Assembly: GCA_001792895.1 (NCBI GenBank)
Contig: MARA01000103.1
Coordinates: 1 to 33,223 of the forward strand
Source: Lentinus brumalis
Lineage: Eukaryota > Basidiomycota > Agaricomycetes > Polyporales > Polyporaceae
Reading direction: 5' to 3'
DNA length: 33,223 nt
Positions 1 through 10,963 of the stretch are shown piece by piece (position 1 is the first letter of the stretch; every line of letters begins with the position of its first letter). A model generated the notes under the pieces. It was not told the origin of the DNA. It did not search any database and saw nothing but the letters and a program-made list of their open reading frames with translations. The translations under genes were made by a program, and so were the position numbers.

Positions 1-333
1 TTCAAGATGATGAGGCGTGGGACGTCGGGTACTGTGTCTACTCACCGCGAGGACTACGGGCTTTGTACATTGGAGATTCGAAAGCAGCTAGTCTCTGACC
101 ATGGCGCTCGGTAATTCCTTTACCCTGTTGCGCCAAGTTTGCGTAAGGCAGGAGCCGAGATACACCACTCGAACCCAGTCAACAGGACGCTACTGTCGAG
201 TCTGCCCTTGCCTGTATCGATGTCAGCATCGAAGTGGAGCGGTTCATTCGTCCCTGATGACTAGCTTACCGGCGTAAGGTTGACTCCGATTGCAGCGGCT
301 TAAATAGGGCGAGTGCTATGAAAGAGTGCGCCC
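1..333. other. Upstream region without a recognised gene
   Basis: No reading frame here resembles a known protein, and the short open frames on both strands look like chance. The stretch probably holds the promoter and 5' leader of the kinase that starts at 334. I see no convincing TATA box. Confidence 0.4.
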
Positions 334-1684
334 ATGGATTCCGTACTTGCAACGAGGTCGTTCTTCGTGCACGAAATCTTACGAGTTGGATGTGAGTGCT
401 CAGAACATGACTCCCTATACCGAAAGAGAAGTTTTGACTTACTTGAGCTGCAGATATCGTCGCTGAGCGAGTGGGGGTGGGTCAGTCGGCTATCGTTCAC
501 CGCGCATTCGATGCAAGCACCTCCTCCGTGGTCGCATTGAAAATTTTCAACCGTGCTCGAGATGGAACAGAAGATATGGAGGCAGAAGTTCGGCTCTACG
601 AGCGGTTGGACCAAGTACCCAGCGTCGCACGGAGGTGCGGAAGCCATGCATGTCGATATGAACTTTCGAACAACTCAATCTCTCAGGTTATTTGGCAATG
701 TTATTCAGCATGGGATCACCGACCACTACGCCTATTTTTCAATGCCATTCTTCCCCGGCAGTTTATCAGACGCGCTGGACATACCTGGAGTCTTGCCCTT
801 GAGTGTACGCCATGTCAAATCGATCTTCAAGCAGATACTGGAGGGACTGAAACGTACGCCTGTCGTTTTCGTCAGCACTGTTTAACAAGCTGAGATTGAT
901 TGATCACAGACATGCATTTACTGCTTATTATCCACACCGATATGAAGCCTGATAACATCATGCTCCGCTCGTTGAGGACGACGCGGAGCATAAGCCCTGG
1001 CAACGACAGCGTCAAAGTCAGTGGCTAAGTTGCAAGCAGGCGCAGAGGTCTACTCACCCGGAATTAGGTGGAGATTACCGAGCCGGAGATAGTCATCGTT
1101 GACTATGCTGCGTCAGTCTGGAATGTCGACGTGAGCTACGCAATGGCAGGGACAAATGCGTACCGTGCTCCGGAAGTTACTCTGGGTAGGGCATATGTCT
1201 CTTGCACGACGGTAACGACTGATCTTCTCCGTAGGGCTCGGCTGGAACTACGCGATGGACGTATTCTCATCCGGATGTATCTTGGCGGAGTTGTGCGTGG
1301 GACGCCCCCTATTTCCCGACACGAAGTCCGCGGCACAACGCATGTTCCTCCTGGAGCGTGTCATCGAGCATATACCCAGCGTCCTGACGGAGCAGGCTGA
1401 AAGGCGTTTTCCGTCTCTGTTTGCATCCAGAGGAGGTCGCTGCCGTGTCGTGGTTGCGCACGAAAATGTGCATGAGTTGTTACGCCTATGCAAGGTTGGG
1501 AGGATAGCATCCTTACAGGTGCATTCAGCTTCACATCGGTATTGTCGGACAGTTGACGATCGCCTTTCAGGTGCAGATTAAAGACAAAGGCTTGCACAAG
1601 GCCTGTTTCGATACGCTACGTCTAGATCCGCGTATACGCATCTCTGCGTCCGGTCTCTTGGCTGATCCCATGTTCTGCGCGTGA
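334..1684 (+). CDS. CMGC-type (CLK/SRPK-like) protein kinase, seven exons
   Basis: Exons by phase are 334-391, 454-634, 687-853, 910-1016, 1068-1185, 1235-1518 and 1571-1684. They sum to 1029 nt, or 342 residues, with no internal stop. Kinase landmarks occur in order: glycine loop GVGQSAIV, catalytic lysine in VVALKIF, alpha-C glutamate region, catalytic loop HTDMKPDNIML, VDYA in place of DFG, YRAPEV (APE), VFSSGCILAEL (subdomain IX) and a closing LDPRIRISASGLLADPMF. The HTDxK loop and APE context resemble the LAMMER/CLK and SRPK branch of CMGC kinases, which phosphorylate Ser/Thr in proteins such as SR splicing factors. That substrate is family knowledge only. The lysine and both catalytic aspartates are kept, so activity is possible. 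The protein is short, with almost nothing outside the kinase core. The oddity is DYA instead of DFG or DLG. Confidence 0.85.
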
Positions 1685-1995
1685 AACAGTAACAACTGTA
1701 CTGAGCGTGTCAGTCCTAGGAGTAATCAAAGTACCCGTATTGTTTTTGTACTGACGATGAGGTACTGACGACGAGGGGTGGATGAGTACTGTAGCAAGCA
1801 CAGATACCGAACTTCGAACACCGCTTCGAAGAGGCGCCGGTCACAAAGTCGCGCTCGCGTGGCAGTTTCCGGAACTGCAAAACAGAATACTCTTACGGCG
1901 CTGGAACTATGGCATCCACTCGCAATTCAGGAGGTGTCACCGGGCTCTTAAAAAGTTAGAACTCTCATGACGATAAATGCACGGTGAGAGGTCTA
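1685..1995. other. Intergenic, nothing recognised
   Basis: This stretch holds the 3' end of the kinase transcript and spacer. A short imperfect direct repeat of GTACTGACGA occurs around 1738-1770. A run of A at about 1950 would be a T-run on the minus strand, downstream of the tRNA-like sequence at 1996-2072. Confidence 0.4.
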
Positions 1996-2072
1996 CAGGC
2001 CCGGGGGGATTCGAACCCACCAGGTACCGAACTCTGAGAGTGGGACCTCTTGACCACTACACAAACGGGCCT
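1996..2072 (-). tRNA. tRNA-Glu(CTC)-like gene, possibly degenerate
   Basis: Read on the minus strand, the 76-nt body has a perfect 7-bp acceptor stem (AGGCCCG with CGGGCCT). It has an A-box-like GTGTAGTGGT and a canonical B box GGTTCGAATCC. The anticodon loop holds CTCTCA at the spacing seen in tRNA-Glu, giving anticodon CTC. Against a clean gene, the anticodon stem does not close properly and there are about four to six extra bases between anticodon and T arm. These could be a tiny intron. One T-stem pair is mismatched. It is either an unusual intron-bearing tRNA-Glu or a tRNA pseudogene. Confidence 0.5.
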
Positions 2073-2208
2073 TAAGGTACAGCAGTCGTTTGAAGGTGTT
2101 AACGTATAAAGGTTGCCTCATCTCTCTCCGAAACTTTGGCAACATGTGAGTTATGTGAGAAAAGATCAAGTGTCGGACCATAAAAGTTTGAGAGGCAACA
2201 TGGGAAAG

Positions 2209-2292
2209 GCACAAAGGGGAGTCGAACCCGCGCGGTCGCTGCCAATCGAGTGGACGTCATTGCCACTTCAGCATTGAGATCCTGTCCTTCCG
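2209..2292 (-). pseudogene. Degenerate tRNA-like sequence (Ser-CGA-like)
   Basis: On the minus strand a good B box (GGGTTCGACTCCC) is preceded at about tRNA spacing by an A-box-like CTGAAGTGG and by CACTCGATTGG, which would put CGA in the anticodon position. The 3' acceptor strand TTGTGCC has no matching 5' strand. The length, about 84 nt, suits a class II tRNA. It is probably a decayed tRNA or the head of a tRNA-derived SINE. Confidence 0.35.
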
Positions 2293-2489
2293 CAACCTTT
2301 TAAGAGTATTGATAGCTCACGAGGGTTATTACTCTTTCCAATGTCCATTGAAGGCGATCAAGAAAGGTACACGCCACGTTAGAAGAATCAAGCTATCAGT
2401 ACAAGCACCTTCCATCATCTCAGACCCCTCGCTTAGGATCCCCGCTGTTGACTATGCACAAGTTAGTTGTGTGGAGCTTCGAGGGCGAG

Positions 2490-4034
2490 TTATACGTAAC
2501 TTGAACGGCGACCAGGCTTCGTACCCCGCTTGCCACGATTCGCAGCGACGTCCGACGCCTCGCGCATGTCGACGTTCACGTTCTCGATCTGCGACTCATC
2601 GTCTTGACGTCGCCTTTTCTTGGACCCTACTCCAGGTTCGACGCTGGTATGCCGTCCAGTGGGACTCTGCGGCGGAGGGAGTTCTATCATGCCGCCTTCG
2701 GCAGACCTGTGTGTCGGCTCGCTGTCGACCTCCATATCCCACAACGGAGATCTCCTGTCGTGACCATGCGGCCCACTTTGAGCCGCGGAATCGTGTTCAT
2801 GCGCCTCCTCCAGTGTCTCGGCGCTCGAATTGGAGTCAGCAGTTCGAGCAACCGAGTGCTGTCCGCCAGCTTCACCTTGGCGGTTTGTTCCAGTGCCAGC
2901 GGTTCCCGACGTGATGGTCGTCGGCTCGCTCGGAGAACCGATCTGTTGCGATGCTTCTAAGCAAGATCATGCGATAGTGAGTGTCTATCTCTCCCGGAGT
3001 GTTTTCCAGTGCACTGACCTTCTGGCATGTCTCCTATTGACAGTTGTCGTCGGGCGAGATTGTTGTAGACGGAGTCGACCTCTAGGGGGTACGCCCGACG
3101 ATTTGCTTCCACGACACGAATGATGTCGGTCATCATGAAGACGGGTCCCCATCGGGCTTCGCTCTCGGAGTAGAGCAATGTGAAGATGATTCCGACCACA
3201 TCTCCGTACTCGAGTTCCTTCTTGGTACAATCTTGAATGTCGCGCAGGACCCCATTTTCGATGGCTTGGACCTGAGGGCGCGCTGGATTGGCCCGGTACG
3301 TCCGCGACCTCCCATGTGCTGCTGTCACCCACGGATGAAGACCTGTAGGAGCGCGCAAGCGACCGCCTCTGCTCTCGCGTGGGAAGAACATGGGGACTTT
3401 GATGTAGAATCGCCAGTTGATCACGGATCCGTTCTGCCACTCCACTCGCGGGAGCCCGTTCTTGTTGAATTCAGCGACGGTCGACATGTGCTCGTCGAGC
3501 CTCTGTCATGAAGTGAGTACGTGAACAGTGGCTGAGAACGAGGCATAGCGATGACTTACCTTTTGCAGGTTCCAGATCTCTTGATCGTGGTACGTGTCAA
3601 GTGCGTAGGAGTATCCAGCCTTGAAGCCGGCAAAACGAGCTCTGAGTACCTTATTCAGGCTAACGCCCATACAACCAATGTCAAGCATCGCGACTTACAC
3701 CTGGCCTTGGTCCAATCCTTCGGGTATGTTCTCATTTTCCGGTACGAAGTTTCCGGTCTCATATGGATGTGCTTCTGAGAATACGCCGGCGTAAGTCAAG
3801 ACTGCAGGCGTTGCTGTCCCTGGATAGCAAAACTGCGCAAGGTCGATCGTTGCACTCAGAACAGATCAGCAATTGACTTACCACCCAATCCATCGGCCTC
3901 GCTGCAGACCGCTTCACCTCAATCAACGGCTGGCGTGTGGACAACGATTGCACAGCATCGGCAAATGGAATGTCGGTGGCGGTGTACCTGTGACTCTTCC
4001 AACGTCGTACCGCCTCTTCAGTTTGCGAGTCCAT
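2490..4034 (-). CDS. Orphan multi-exon protein, 445 residues, with C-terminal nuclear signal
   Basis: Exons in transcript order are 4034-3882, 3832-3699, 3659-3560, 3502-3019 and 2956-2490. Phases agree throughout and give 446 codons with the stop. I do not recognise a named domain. The body is globular-looking and aromatic-rich (FCYPGTATPAVLTYAGVFSE, YHDQEIWNLQK, GDVVGIIFTLLYSESEARWG). The last 155 residues are disordered, rich in S, G, T and E, with a basic KKRRR stretch that could be a nuclear signal. Intron 3660-3698 is only 39 nt. Exon 3502-3019 may contain a further 57-nt in-frame intron. The frame just upstream of the ATG ends with a similar-looking stretch, so the true N-terminus may lie further upstream near 4300. 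The type is familiar as an Agaricomycete orphan; its function is unknown. Confidence 0.65.
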
Positions 4035-4690
4035 CGCGAGTTGGAACGGCGTTTGTCGGGAGGTTCGTAGTTCCGGGAATTATTTGTACGGAGCTGAAGA
4101 AGTGCGTCAGTCTTATACTGTTGCGCGTGTTCAATGGCAGCTGACCATGGACGTAGACCCTTGGAACTCGTCCTTATGCGCGAAGAGAGGCAGTCCACAA
4201 AGCTGTGGAGTTGGAGTATATCCACCAACGATCCACAAGTAGTCTCGATGCATGAAGACAGATTCAAGAACGCGCCGGGCCCTGCATGAACCCTTACTTC
4301 TTGCAAAGTCAGGGACAGGCTCAGTACACACCAAGGGGATCTTGAAGCCGTATACGACCAAATGCCGTCTCCCGCCGGTGTTAGCCTAGTATGGCTAAGT
4401 ATCGGCCACACTGACGACACGGCTGCAACGGTTATAGTAAGTCAGGTTCAGGGCTCAATCTTCTCGGTCATAAGCAAAGCCGACCTGACTGACGTTACTT
4501 AGAAGATTCGCTGAGCAGATAAGCTCTAGGTTGGTACCGCGCGCTTCGCCAATTTGTTTAGGCTATGTTCCACCTCCGAGTGACCTCGAGGCGGTGTCGC
4601 CCCTGCCGCGGGTTGTGCTCGTTCAAAAGGGCGGTACACACGTCCCCTCCACTGCTCCGATTCGTACTTCGATTTGCATCTGTGATCGCC

Positions 4691-6082
4691 ATGGCAAAAC
4701 GTAGCGGAGGCAAGAGACGCTCTCGCCGCTGTAAGGTATGCAGACGACTACCTCGATTGGTCTGACTGGCACAAACGATGTTCTCTCCTCAGATTCCCTT
4801 CCCCGATACTCGCAACTGTATTACGGAAGCGCACGGGGCGTGCATGAGTGGAACCACTCAATTGTTCATGAGGTAGGGGAAGTACTTATTGATCGTAGTT
4901 ACTCAGACTAACCTCGTTGATAGCACAATGCCGAGAAGCTAGTCACCGCATTACTGTACCCTGTCAAAGTCAACAACTCGCGCATGGTCAAGTTGCCTGT
5001 GTCTGTTGACTATGAGGACGCTGTGGACGCCACCGGATGGGTCGCTGATGTTGAGACATGCGACTGGTTCCCGCATGGCTCGAGGTACACCGAGGTCGGC
5101 AACCTCGCAGGCGCGGGACGTCCTCTCACCAACAGGTACACGATTGTGACGTCCCGGCTTCAAGAGAAAGCTCCAATCAATGAATGTATACTTTCAAAAT
5201 TTGCGATAACCACGCGCGGCAACGTCCTAGTCCTCCGCCACGGCCGCCACCACTCCGTCCACGTCACCAACCTTCACTCTGCAGAGCGACAGTTCGTCGA
5301 CATCTTGGTCCATCAGTAAGCGCTCGACACAGTTGGCGATCTGTGACCCTGCGTTCTTACTGGTACTTGCTATCGATCAGATTGTTGAGCTCAAACTAGG
5401 AGCCGAGTCACTCGTTACAAGTGCAACCGAGGATCGCAACCACACTCGTCATCGCTTGCATATTGTTCTTCGTACTTCGTCCGATGTCCAACCAGTCCCA
5501 TGTACTTGATTGTCTTCTACTTTATCACTCATCTTCCCCAGTACGTTCTCTGCGATCTCTACTTATGCGCCGTCATGACGCATACTCAACGTCTTCATCG
5601 TGCCCAGCAGACAAGGGTATGCGAACAATGGATCCCTCAAAGAAGTCTATGAATTATGTGAGTCATCGTATTGGGCCTTCTGACGACGCCGGAGAGCGCT
5701 GAAGATGAAGCAAAGGCGGCGGCCCTGAACATAGTGAGCTTCAGCGGTCGTCCCGATCCCCGTAGTGTCGAATACTTCTGGGGTATCAGAATGACGGATG
5801 TTGTCGTACAGGCGTCAGAATCTTGACCCTTGGTCAATTTCCGTCTACTGTCGATGTTTGTGCAGTCGCGGAAACTCGCACAAGCCCTGAACCTCGTTCG
5901 CTGTTGCAGAGTTACGCGTGTCCACCCAAGACGAGGAATTGGAGGCTATTGTCTTCGCCTCTGACATCCGCCGTCTGTCGAGCTACGCCGCATACAAGAA
6001 GCCTGACGCAGTTCCTCGAACTGTAACCAAGCTCGAGCGAACCCGGGCTATCGTCCACGAATCGGAATGGTGGGCAGTATGA
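4691..6082 (+). CDS. Orphan multi-exon protein, 3' half incompletely resolved
   Basis: The first three exons are well supported: 4691-4730 (MAKRSGGKRRSRR), 4793-4872 (contains YYGSARGVHEWNHSIVHE) and 4924-5315. The third has a clear globular stretch with DWFPHGSRYTEVGNLAG and ITTRGNVLVLRHG. Donor GTAAGG at 4731 and matching phases decide the start. The 3' part holds open exons around 5609-5820 (with GYANNGSLKEVYELY and SVEYFWGIRMTDVVVQ). The terminal exon is about 5910-6082, ending in HESEWWAV. Junctions between 5316 and 5909 could not be settled, and a frame break is possible. I recognise no domain. The start is basic, so nuclear location is possible. It lies between a minus-strand orphan and the R1 gene, about 450 nt upstream of the latter. 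Confidence 0.5.
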
Positions 6083-6531
6083 CTGTAATCCCGTGTTCCG
6101 ACTGCCGAGAGTTCGACGGAGGGTTGGTTCTGCCGGGCTATACTATAAGCATGTGTCGGCTTAGCGTTCGAAGAAAGGACTTAGCTCCTACTGGAGTAGG
6201 CGCGTCAGGGTAAGAAGTCTAGCATGACCTTCGTCCTTGTGAACAACCACTCTAATCCCAACCTGGAATGTTCACGACGTACTCAAAGGGTCTTATCAGG
6301 GACTACCTTCGCGAACACTCTCCGCCGTTGACCAGCTGACTCGAGCAGGGACCACACACGTCCGCGGCCGCCGAAGATCCAGGCGCACTTTTGACTCAGG
6401 TCGATACTCTCCCGACTTGGCGCTTTCAACCGGAGCTGCTATATAAGAAGCTGAATCTACCAGCAGTTGTCATCGCAGACTGTCGAAGCCGGGGTTGTAC
6501 TTCATCCTCTCCCACAATCCCACGACCGCCG
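6083..6531 (+). promoter_or_regulatory. R1 upstream region with TATA box
   Basis: No gene is seen between the upstream orphan stop and the R1 ATG. A TATATAAG motif at 6440-6447 lies 85-92 nt before the ATG and is followed by a pyrimidine-rich leader, the usual fungal arrangement. I found no ACGCGT cell-cycle box of the kind known to control RNR genes in yeast. Confidence 0.45.
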
Positions 6532-9402
6532 ATGCTCGAGGAAACAGACAGCCGATCCGTCTTCGTTGTCAAGCGAAATGGACGACTTCAACCTTTTGCG
6601 CGACGCAAGTTGCACTACTCCCTGACAAGCTTAGCATGGGGACTGAAGCTCTCGTCTGCCGACCTTGAGGAATTATCAGACGCAATTGCTCATGGGCTCA
6701 CTATTCAGATATCGTCTGTCGATCTGCGGGTGCGTCTCGCCGGTTCTGACTGCGCTGTGCACTGATGCCGTTACAGTTGCACAGCGCGACGACGATTGCC
6801 AATTACGCGACAAGGCACCCTGACTATTCCATCTTGGCCGGCAGAGTGTATGTCTCGAATCTTCACAAGTCTATAGACAAGTCCTTTACCCTGTGGGTTA
6901 CCAACTATGGAGAGGGTGAGCCGCCTTCTTGAGACAAAGTTGGTATGGTCGTGCTGATGTGTTTCTATTTTCGACAGGTAAGGAACCTCTGCTGGATCCA
7001 ACGCTTGTGCACCTCGTACAGCGACTCGGACCGGAACTGGACGACGCTATCGTTCACTCCCGGGACTTTATGTTCTCTTAGTATGTGCAGCTCTCTGGCT
7101 GGCTGAATCTGAGTGTTTCAGCTCACGCTCGCGACGTTTGTCTTTGCAGCGGCTCTATCCATTCTCTAGCGCATTCTTATCTCCTCCGCGTTCACGGCCG
7201 TGTCATCGAACGCCCGCAGTTCGTGTATATGAGAGTTGCTCTCAGTATCCACAAAGAAAACCTCAAGTTGGTCTTTCAAACTTACGAAGCACTGTCCCAA
7301 CATCTGTTCACGTTTGCAACTCCAACGCTTGCCAATGCTGGCACCCTTCATCCGAACTTCGCGTCCTGCTTCCTGTATATACCAGACTCGTCTGCACCCG
7401 AAAGGTTACTCCGCAGTGCTCATGATCTTGACCTCTTCTGGCTCGCGGACGGCGGCATTGGCTTGTCATTGGGTGGTGTTCCCTCCAAACGGTGAGTGTC
7501 AGTCTTGGATCACAGAAGCTCTCGTCTTACGACACTGATTGTCTTATCAGCGCTCGTCCTCGACTGCAGCCAGGAATTACTCCCCTGATGCGAGTGTACG
7601 ACGAACATGCTGAGTATACCTCGATGTGCCGACAAACCCGTCCTGCCGCCGCCACGGTCCACCTTCCGATATGGCACGGAGATACACGACAATTCGTGAC
7701 TTGTCGGACTTCGAGGGCTGCCCCCGATGAACGCGTCTATAATCTGTACCCAAGTCTATGGATCCCAGACATATTGTACGCACGCTCTCTGTTCCCATTG
7801 CATATGCTCTGACGGTAGCGCTTCCCTCCAGCATGCAGCGATCCGAATCCGACCAAACCTGGCGGCTTTTCGACCCTTCCGACACTCCCAACCTGCTTAA
7901 CTCGTTCGGCGACGATTTTACTGCCCACTATCTCGAGTATGAGAACACGGTTCCATCAGTGGCAGAGCTCTCCGCCCGTGAACTTTGGATCACCATCTCT
8001 CGCGCTCAGGAGGAATCGGGCACGCCATTCCTCATGTTCCAGGACGCGATCAATAGTGAGTGCTTGTACCTGGAGTACAAAGCAGCGCTCACCCAGCCAT
8101 GATGGCGCCGATAGGAAAGAACAACGAAGGCCATCTTGGAGTGGTGAAGACCTCCAACTTGTGCACGGAAATCGTCCAATACGCCTCTCGTGACCAAACT
8201 GCCGTGTGCACCTTGGCCTCCATTGCCGTACCCCGCTTTGTTCTCCCTGACGGCAGCTATGACTTTCCAAGTCTTCACAAGATGACGAAATTGGCCGTCC
8301 TCGGCACCGATGCGCTCATCGACGTCGCCTCATATCCGACCAAGAACGCCCAGGCGTCCGCCACAAAGACACAGCAATCGGCATTGGGATACAGGGTTTA
8401 GCAGACGTCTTCAAGGCAATGCGGTTGCCGTTTGAATCGAAGGACGCTCGCGCCGTCAACATCGATATCTTCGAGACCATCTACCACGCGTCTTATGACG
8501 CGAGCTGCGACCTCGCCGCGCAACACGGGCCTTATCCGTCGTTTTCAGGTTCTCCTGCCTCTGCTGGTCAGTTCCAACAAGATATGTGGCCCGGCGCCAC
8601 GCCCACTGGCCGATACGATTTCGCGGCTCTCCATCGTCGGGTCGATGAACATGGGCTTCGGAACTCCATGTTGACGACACAGATGCCCACGGCGTCCACT
8701 GCCCGTCTTCTTGGCAACGCCGATGGCGTGGAACCTTGTACAAGGTGCGTGGCTAGCTACCTGACGAGGTCCATGCTCACGTCCTCTGCACAGCAACATT
8801 GTCATTCATCGAATCCTGAGCGGCGACTATCCTGAAATTTGTCCGTGGTTAGCTCGCGACTTACATGGGCGTGGATTGTGGAACGAAGAGCTCCGACTCA
8901 GCCTACTGAGAAACCACGGTCTGTTTATTCGTAGATCCAGGTAGTTTTGACATCTCACACGCGTTCAGGCTCTATTCAGAACATTGCGTCGGTTCCCGCC
9001 GACGTCAAAGACGTATACAAGACTGCTTGGGAGATAGACCCTTTGTCGATCATCGACATGGCGGCTGACCGCGGGCCTTTCATTGATCAGACCCAGTCAA
9101 TGTCGCTGAATATCGTGCGGCCTTCGCCTGAATATCTCGTGAGTTCTGCCCTACATATTCGCTCTACAACGCTTTACATATCACTCTCTCTCCAGCTTGA
9201 ACTACAGTTACATGCGTGGCGGCGAGGACTCAAGACTGGCCTGTATTACATGCGGACCCAAGCCCCGACGTACGCTTCCCCCTGGGGCGTTGGCCCCGAC
9301 CTGTCAGTGACTGACAGTCCTAGCGACAAGTTGGACGGTGAAGCGACTATCGCGACGCAAGCACAGGCTGTCGTCATACCTTGCGAGGGTTGTTCGGGGT
9401 GA
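6532..9402 (+). CDS. RNR1: Ribonucleotide reductase large subunit (class Ia R1) paralogue, apparent frameshift
   Basis: R1 reduces ribonucleoside diphosphates to the deoxy form in complex with R2. Ten exons fit by phase: 6532-6729, 6777-6915, 6978-7080, 7150-7491, 7551-7775, 7832-8055, 8115-8744, 8794-8918, 8969-9138 and 9196-9402, about 787 residues and close to the animal length. An N-terminal ATP-cone (VFVVKRNGR) is followed by SYLLRVHGRVIERPQ, the thiyl cysteine in ASCFL, TSNLCTEI (N, C, E), the second redox cysteine in AVCTLAS, FETIYHAS, MPTASTA, the tyrosine pair in GLKTGLYYMRTQA, and a C-terminal CEGCSG thiol pair. Exon 7 needs one extra base near 8345-8362 to stay in frame. The stretch encoded by 7480-7770 is strongly diverged. 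The gene is either a decayed or specialised paralogue, or intact with a sequencing error. Confidence 0.88.
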
Positions 9403-9637
9403 CGGAGTCTTGTGCCATTCGAATTGTTCAATAGCAAACGATCTTGGTCTCTCGGATGCCGGTTTCTTGTACTCATAGTTCGTCGTACGCATCCAATGTA
9501 CTTGTAACCGATCTTGTACACGTATCATCTCTGTTCGCTATGCAGAATATCATGACGCTATCTTCGTGACATAGCCCCGAGACGCGCTATGATGATTCCT
9601 TGACTGGCAGTCGCCTGCAGCTGCGTCAGGGCCTTAG
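9403..9637. other. Intergenic, no gene recognised
   Basis: This is the R1 3' region. Stop-rich frames on both strands show nothing protein-like before the orphan exon that begins at 9638. Confidence 0.4.
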
Positions 9638-9880
9638 TCTCTATGCAATCTGGATGTTGTCGTCGAAGATGGACCACACTGTCAGATCGACTATGTTCAG
9701 CAGGGAAGCATGATGCCTCTGCACGACGTTGATCTGCACAACCATGTCATTGACATGTTGCTTACCTCAAACAGTTTCACTAGCGGAAGAATCGTTTCAG
9801 GCGCACTCAATCTCATGTCAGACTGGTGTCAGAGACGAGGGACGTTAGACCAAGAGGTAAGTAAGTTGACATTTGACTAG
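9638..9880 (+). CDS. Orphan exon, possibly the last exon of an unresolved gene
   Basis: A 73-codon frame between an acceptor (CCTTAG at 9632-9637) and a strong donor (GTAAGT at 9857) reads as plausible protein, including NLDVVVEDG and LHDVDLHNHVIDMLL. If the donor is not used, the frame stops at 9880. I could not find upstream exons or a start, and no domain is recognised. It runs tail-to-tail with the minus-strand gene ending at 9899. It may be a gene relic. Confidence 0.3.
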   Translation, partial: SLCNLDVVVEDGPHCQIDYVQQGSMMPLHDVDLHNHVIDMLLTSNSFTSGRIVSGALNLMSDWCQRRGTLDQEVSKLTFD

Positions 9881-9898
9881 CAGACCCCGTACATAGCT

Positions 9899-10963
9899 TC
9901 AATAGTCCGGACCACTCGCTATCGTACTGGTAAACTTCATTTGAGGCTGAGTAATCACCACCGGAGGGCGCGGCTTCTGCAAGAGCCAGTATAAAGAATT
10001 CAACATGAAGGTAACTGTCTTCGACCCCGTGACGGCTTCAGTACGGACTAGAGTGCATTCAATCATGACAATGTCGCCTCCCTCGATCTGTCCAAGCGAT
10101 ATCTTGTTGAGTGGGTTTTTCCCACTGAAAGAACCACGGCAGTCGTACACTTCGTCGTGGGCCTATGTGTTTGATTCACTCATTAGGCAAATAGGCTGAA
10201 GACAAACTGGAGCACATACCGGCACACCTTCGTCATCATTGACCGGCGACATCACTGTCAAGCTCTCCACCCCGGTCAGAGCAACACTGGCTTCCTTGTT
10301 ATGCAGCAACAGAACCGCGGCACGATCACGTTCGCGCACGAAGTCGACGACTGCACGCATCCGCGGCCTCGGTTCCGTTCGAGTGACTGCGAGTGTCCCT
10401 TCGGCAAACACTCCGATGATCCAGATCAGTAACGGGTGGCCACGATACGTCCTATGCATCAACCGGGGGTTTTCGTCTACAACGGCCCAGGTCGAGTTGG
10501 GCGGAACGAACTCGATCGGAAACCAGACGCCCTCCTTGTTATGATAGCATAACAACTTGTATAAGTATCTGAACGATATCAGTCTACGAAACTTTCGCAA
10601 GCACGATGTGTAGCTACCCACCGCACATCATCTGAGCTAACCCAGGTCTCGGTGACGACGTCAACCGCTCGAGGATTGTAGTTGTCCGTGTTGATATGAA
10701 CAATTCTCTGTCCAGAAGGAGACGAGATCTCCATGACTACGTTCTTCGATACGCGTGATGTCCCGGCTTCCTGGCGATCGGCCACCTGAAACCTGGAGTA
10801 AAAACCAAGATTGCTTTAGCCCGAAGCTCGACCTGGTAGCCTCGTACCACGAGCACCTCACTCGCTTGACTGGGGTCTGAGGCAAGCTCGACTCGCCCCC
10901 AGTCTGAGCTTCGGCGTCCCTCTTTTGCCGCAAGGGAATCGACGGGGGCTGCGTTTCAGACAT
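9899..10963 (-). CDS. Orphan four-exon protein, 292 residues
   Basis: Exons in transcript order are 10963-10862, 10785-10622, 10568-10220 and 10162-9899. All phases agree and total 879 nt. The N-terminal 34 residues are polar and end in a basic KRVR-like stretch. A globular core contains WFPIEFVPPNSTWAVVDEN and HPLLIWIIGVFAEGTLAV. The C-terminal part contains LGQIEGGDIVMIECTLVR. No named domain is recognised. The GDIV.I.CTL pattern near the C-terminus resembles GDVVGIIFTL in the gene at 2490-4034 and a related strand motif in the gene at 19850-20694. A second in-frame ATG at 11032 is possible, but the later one gives the more natural start. Confidence 0.65.

Noticed and set aside
2309..2960. 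Plus-strand open frames of 118 and 201 codons
   Set aside because: They lie opposite the last exon of the minus-strand gene 2490-4034, which has consistent phases and more natural composition; the plus frames are arginine/cysteine-rich shadows.
4131..4420. Extra upstream exons of the orphan gene 2490-4034
   Set aside because: Minus-strand frames here look partly protein-like (for example IEHAQQYKTDALLQL), but no splice or frame joins them cleanly to the ATG at 4034, so they are left out of the model.
8320..8400. An intron to bridge the R1 frame change
   Set aside because: The only GT-AG pair in the gap region is 19 nt long, and the exon length misses its expected phase by exactly one base.
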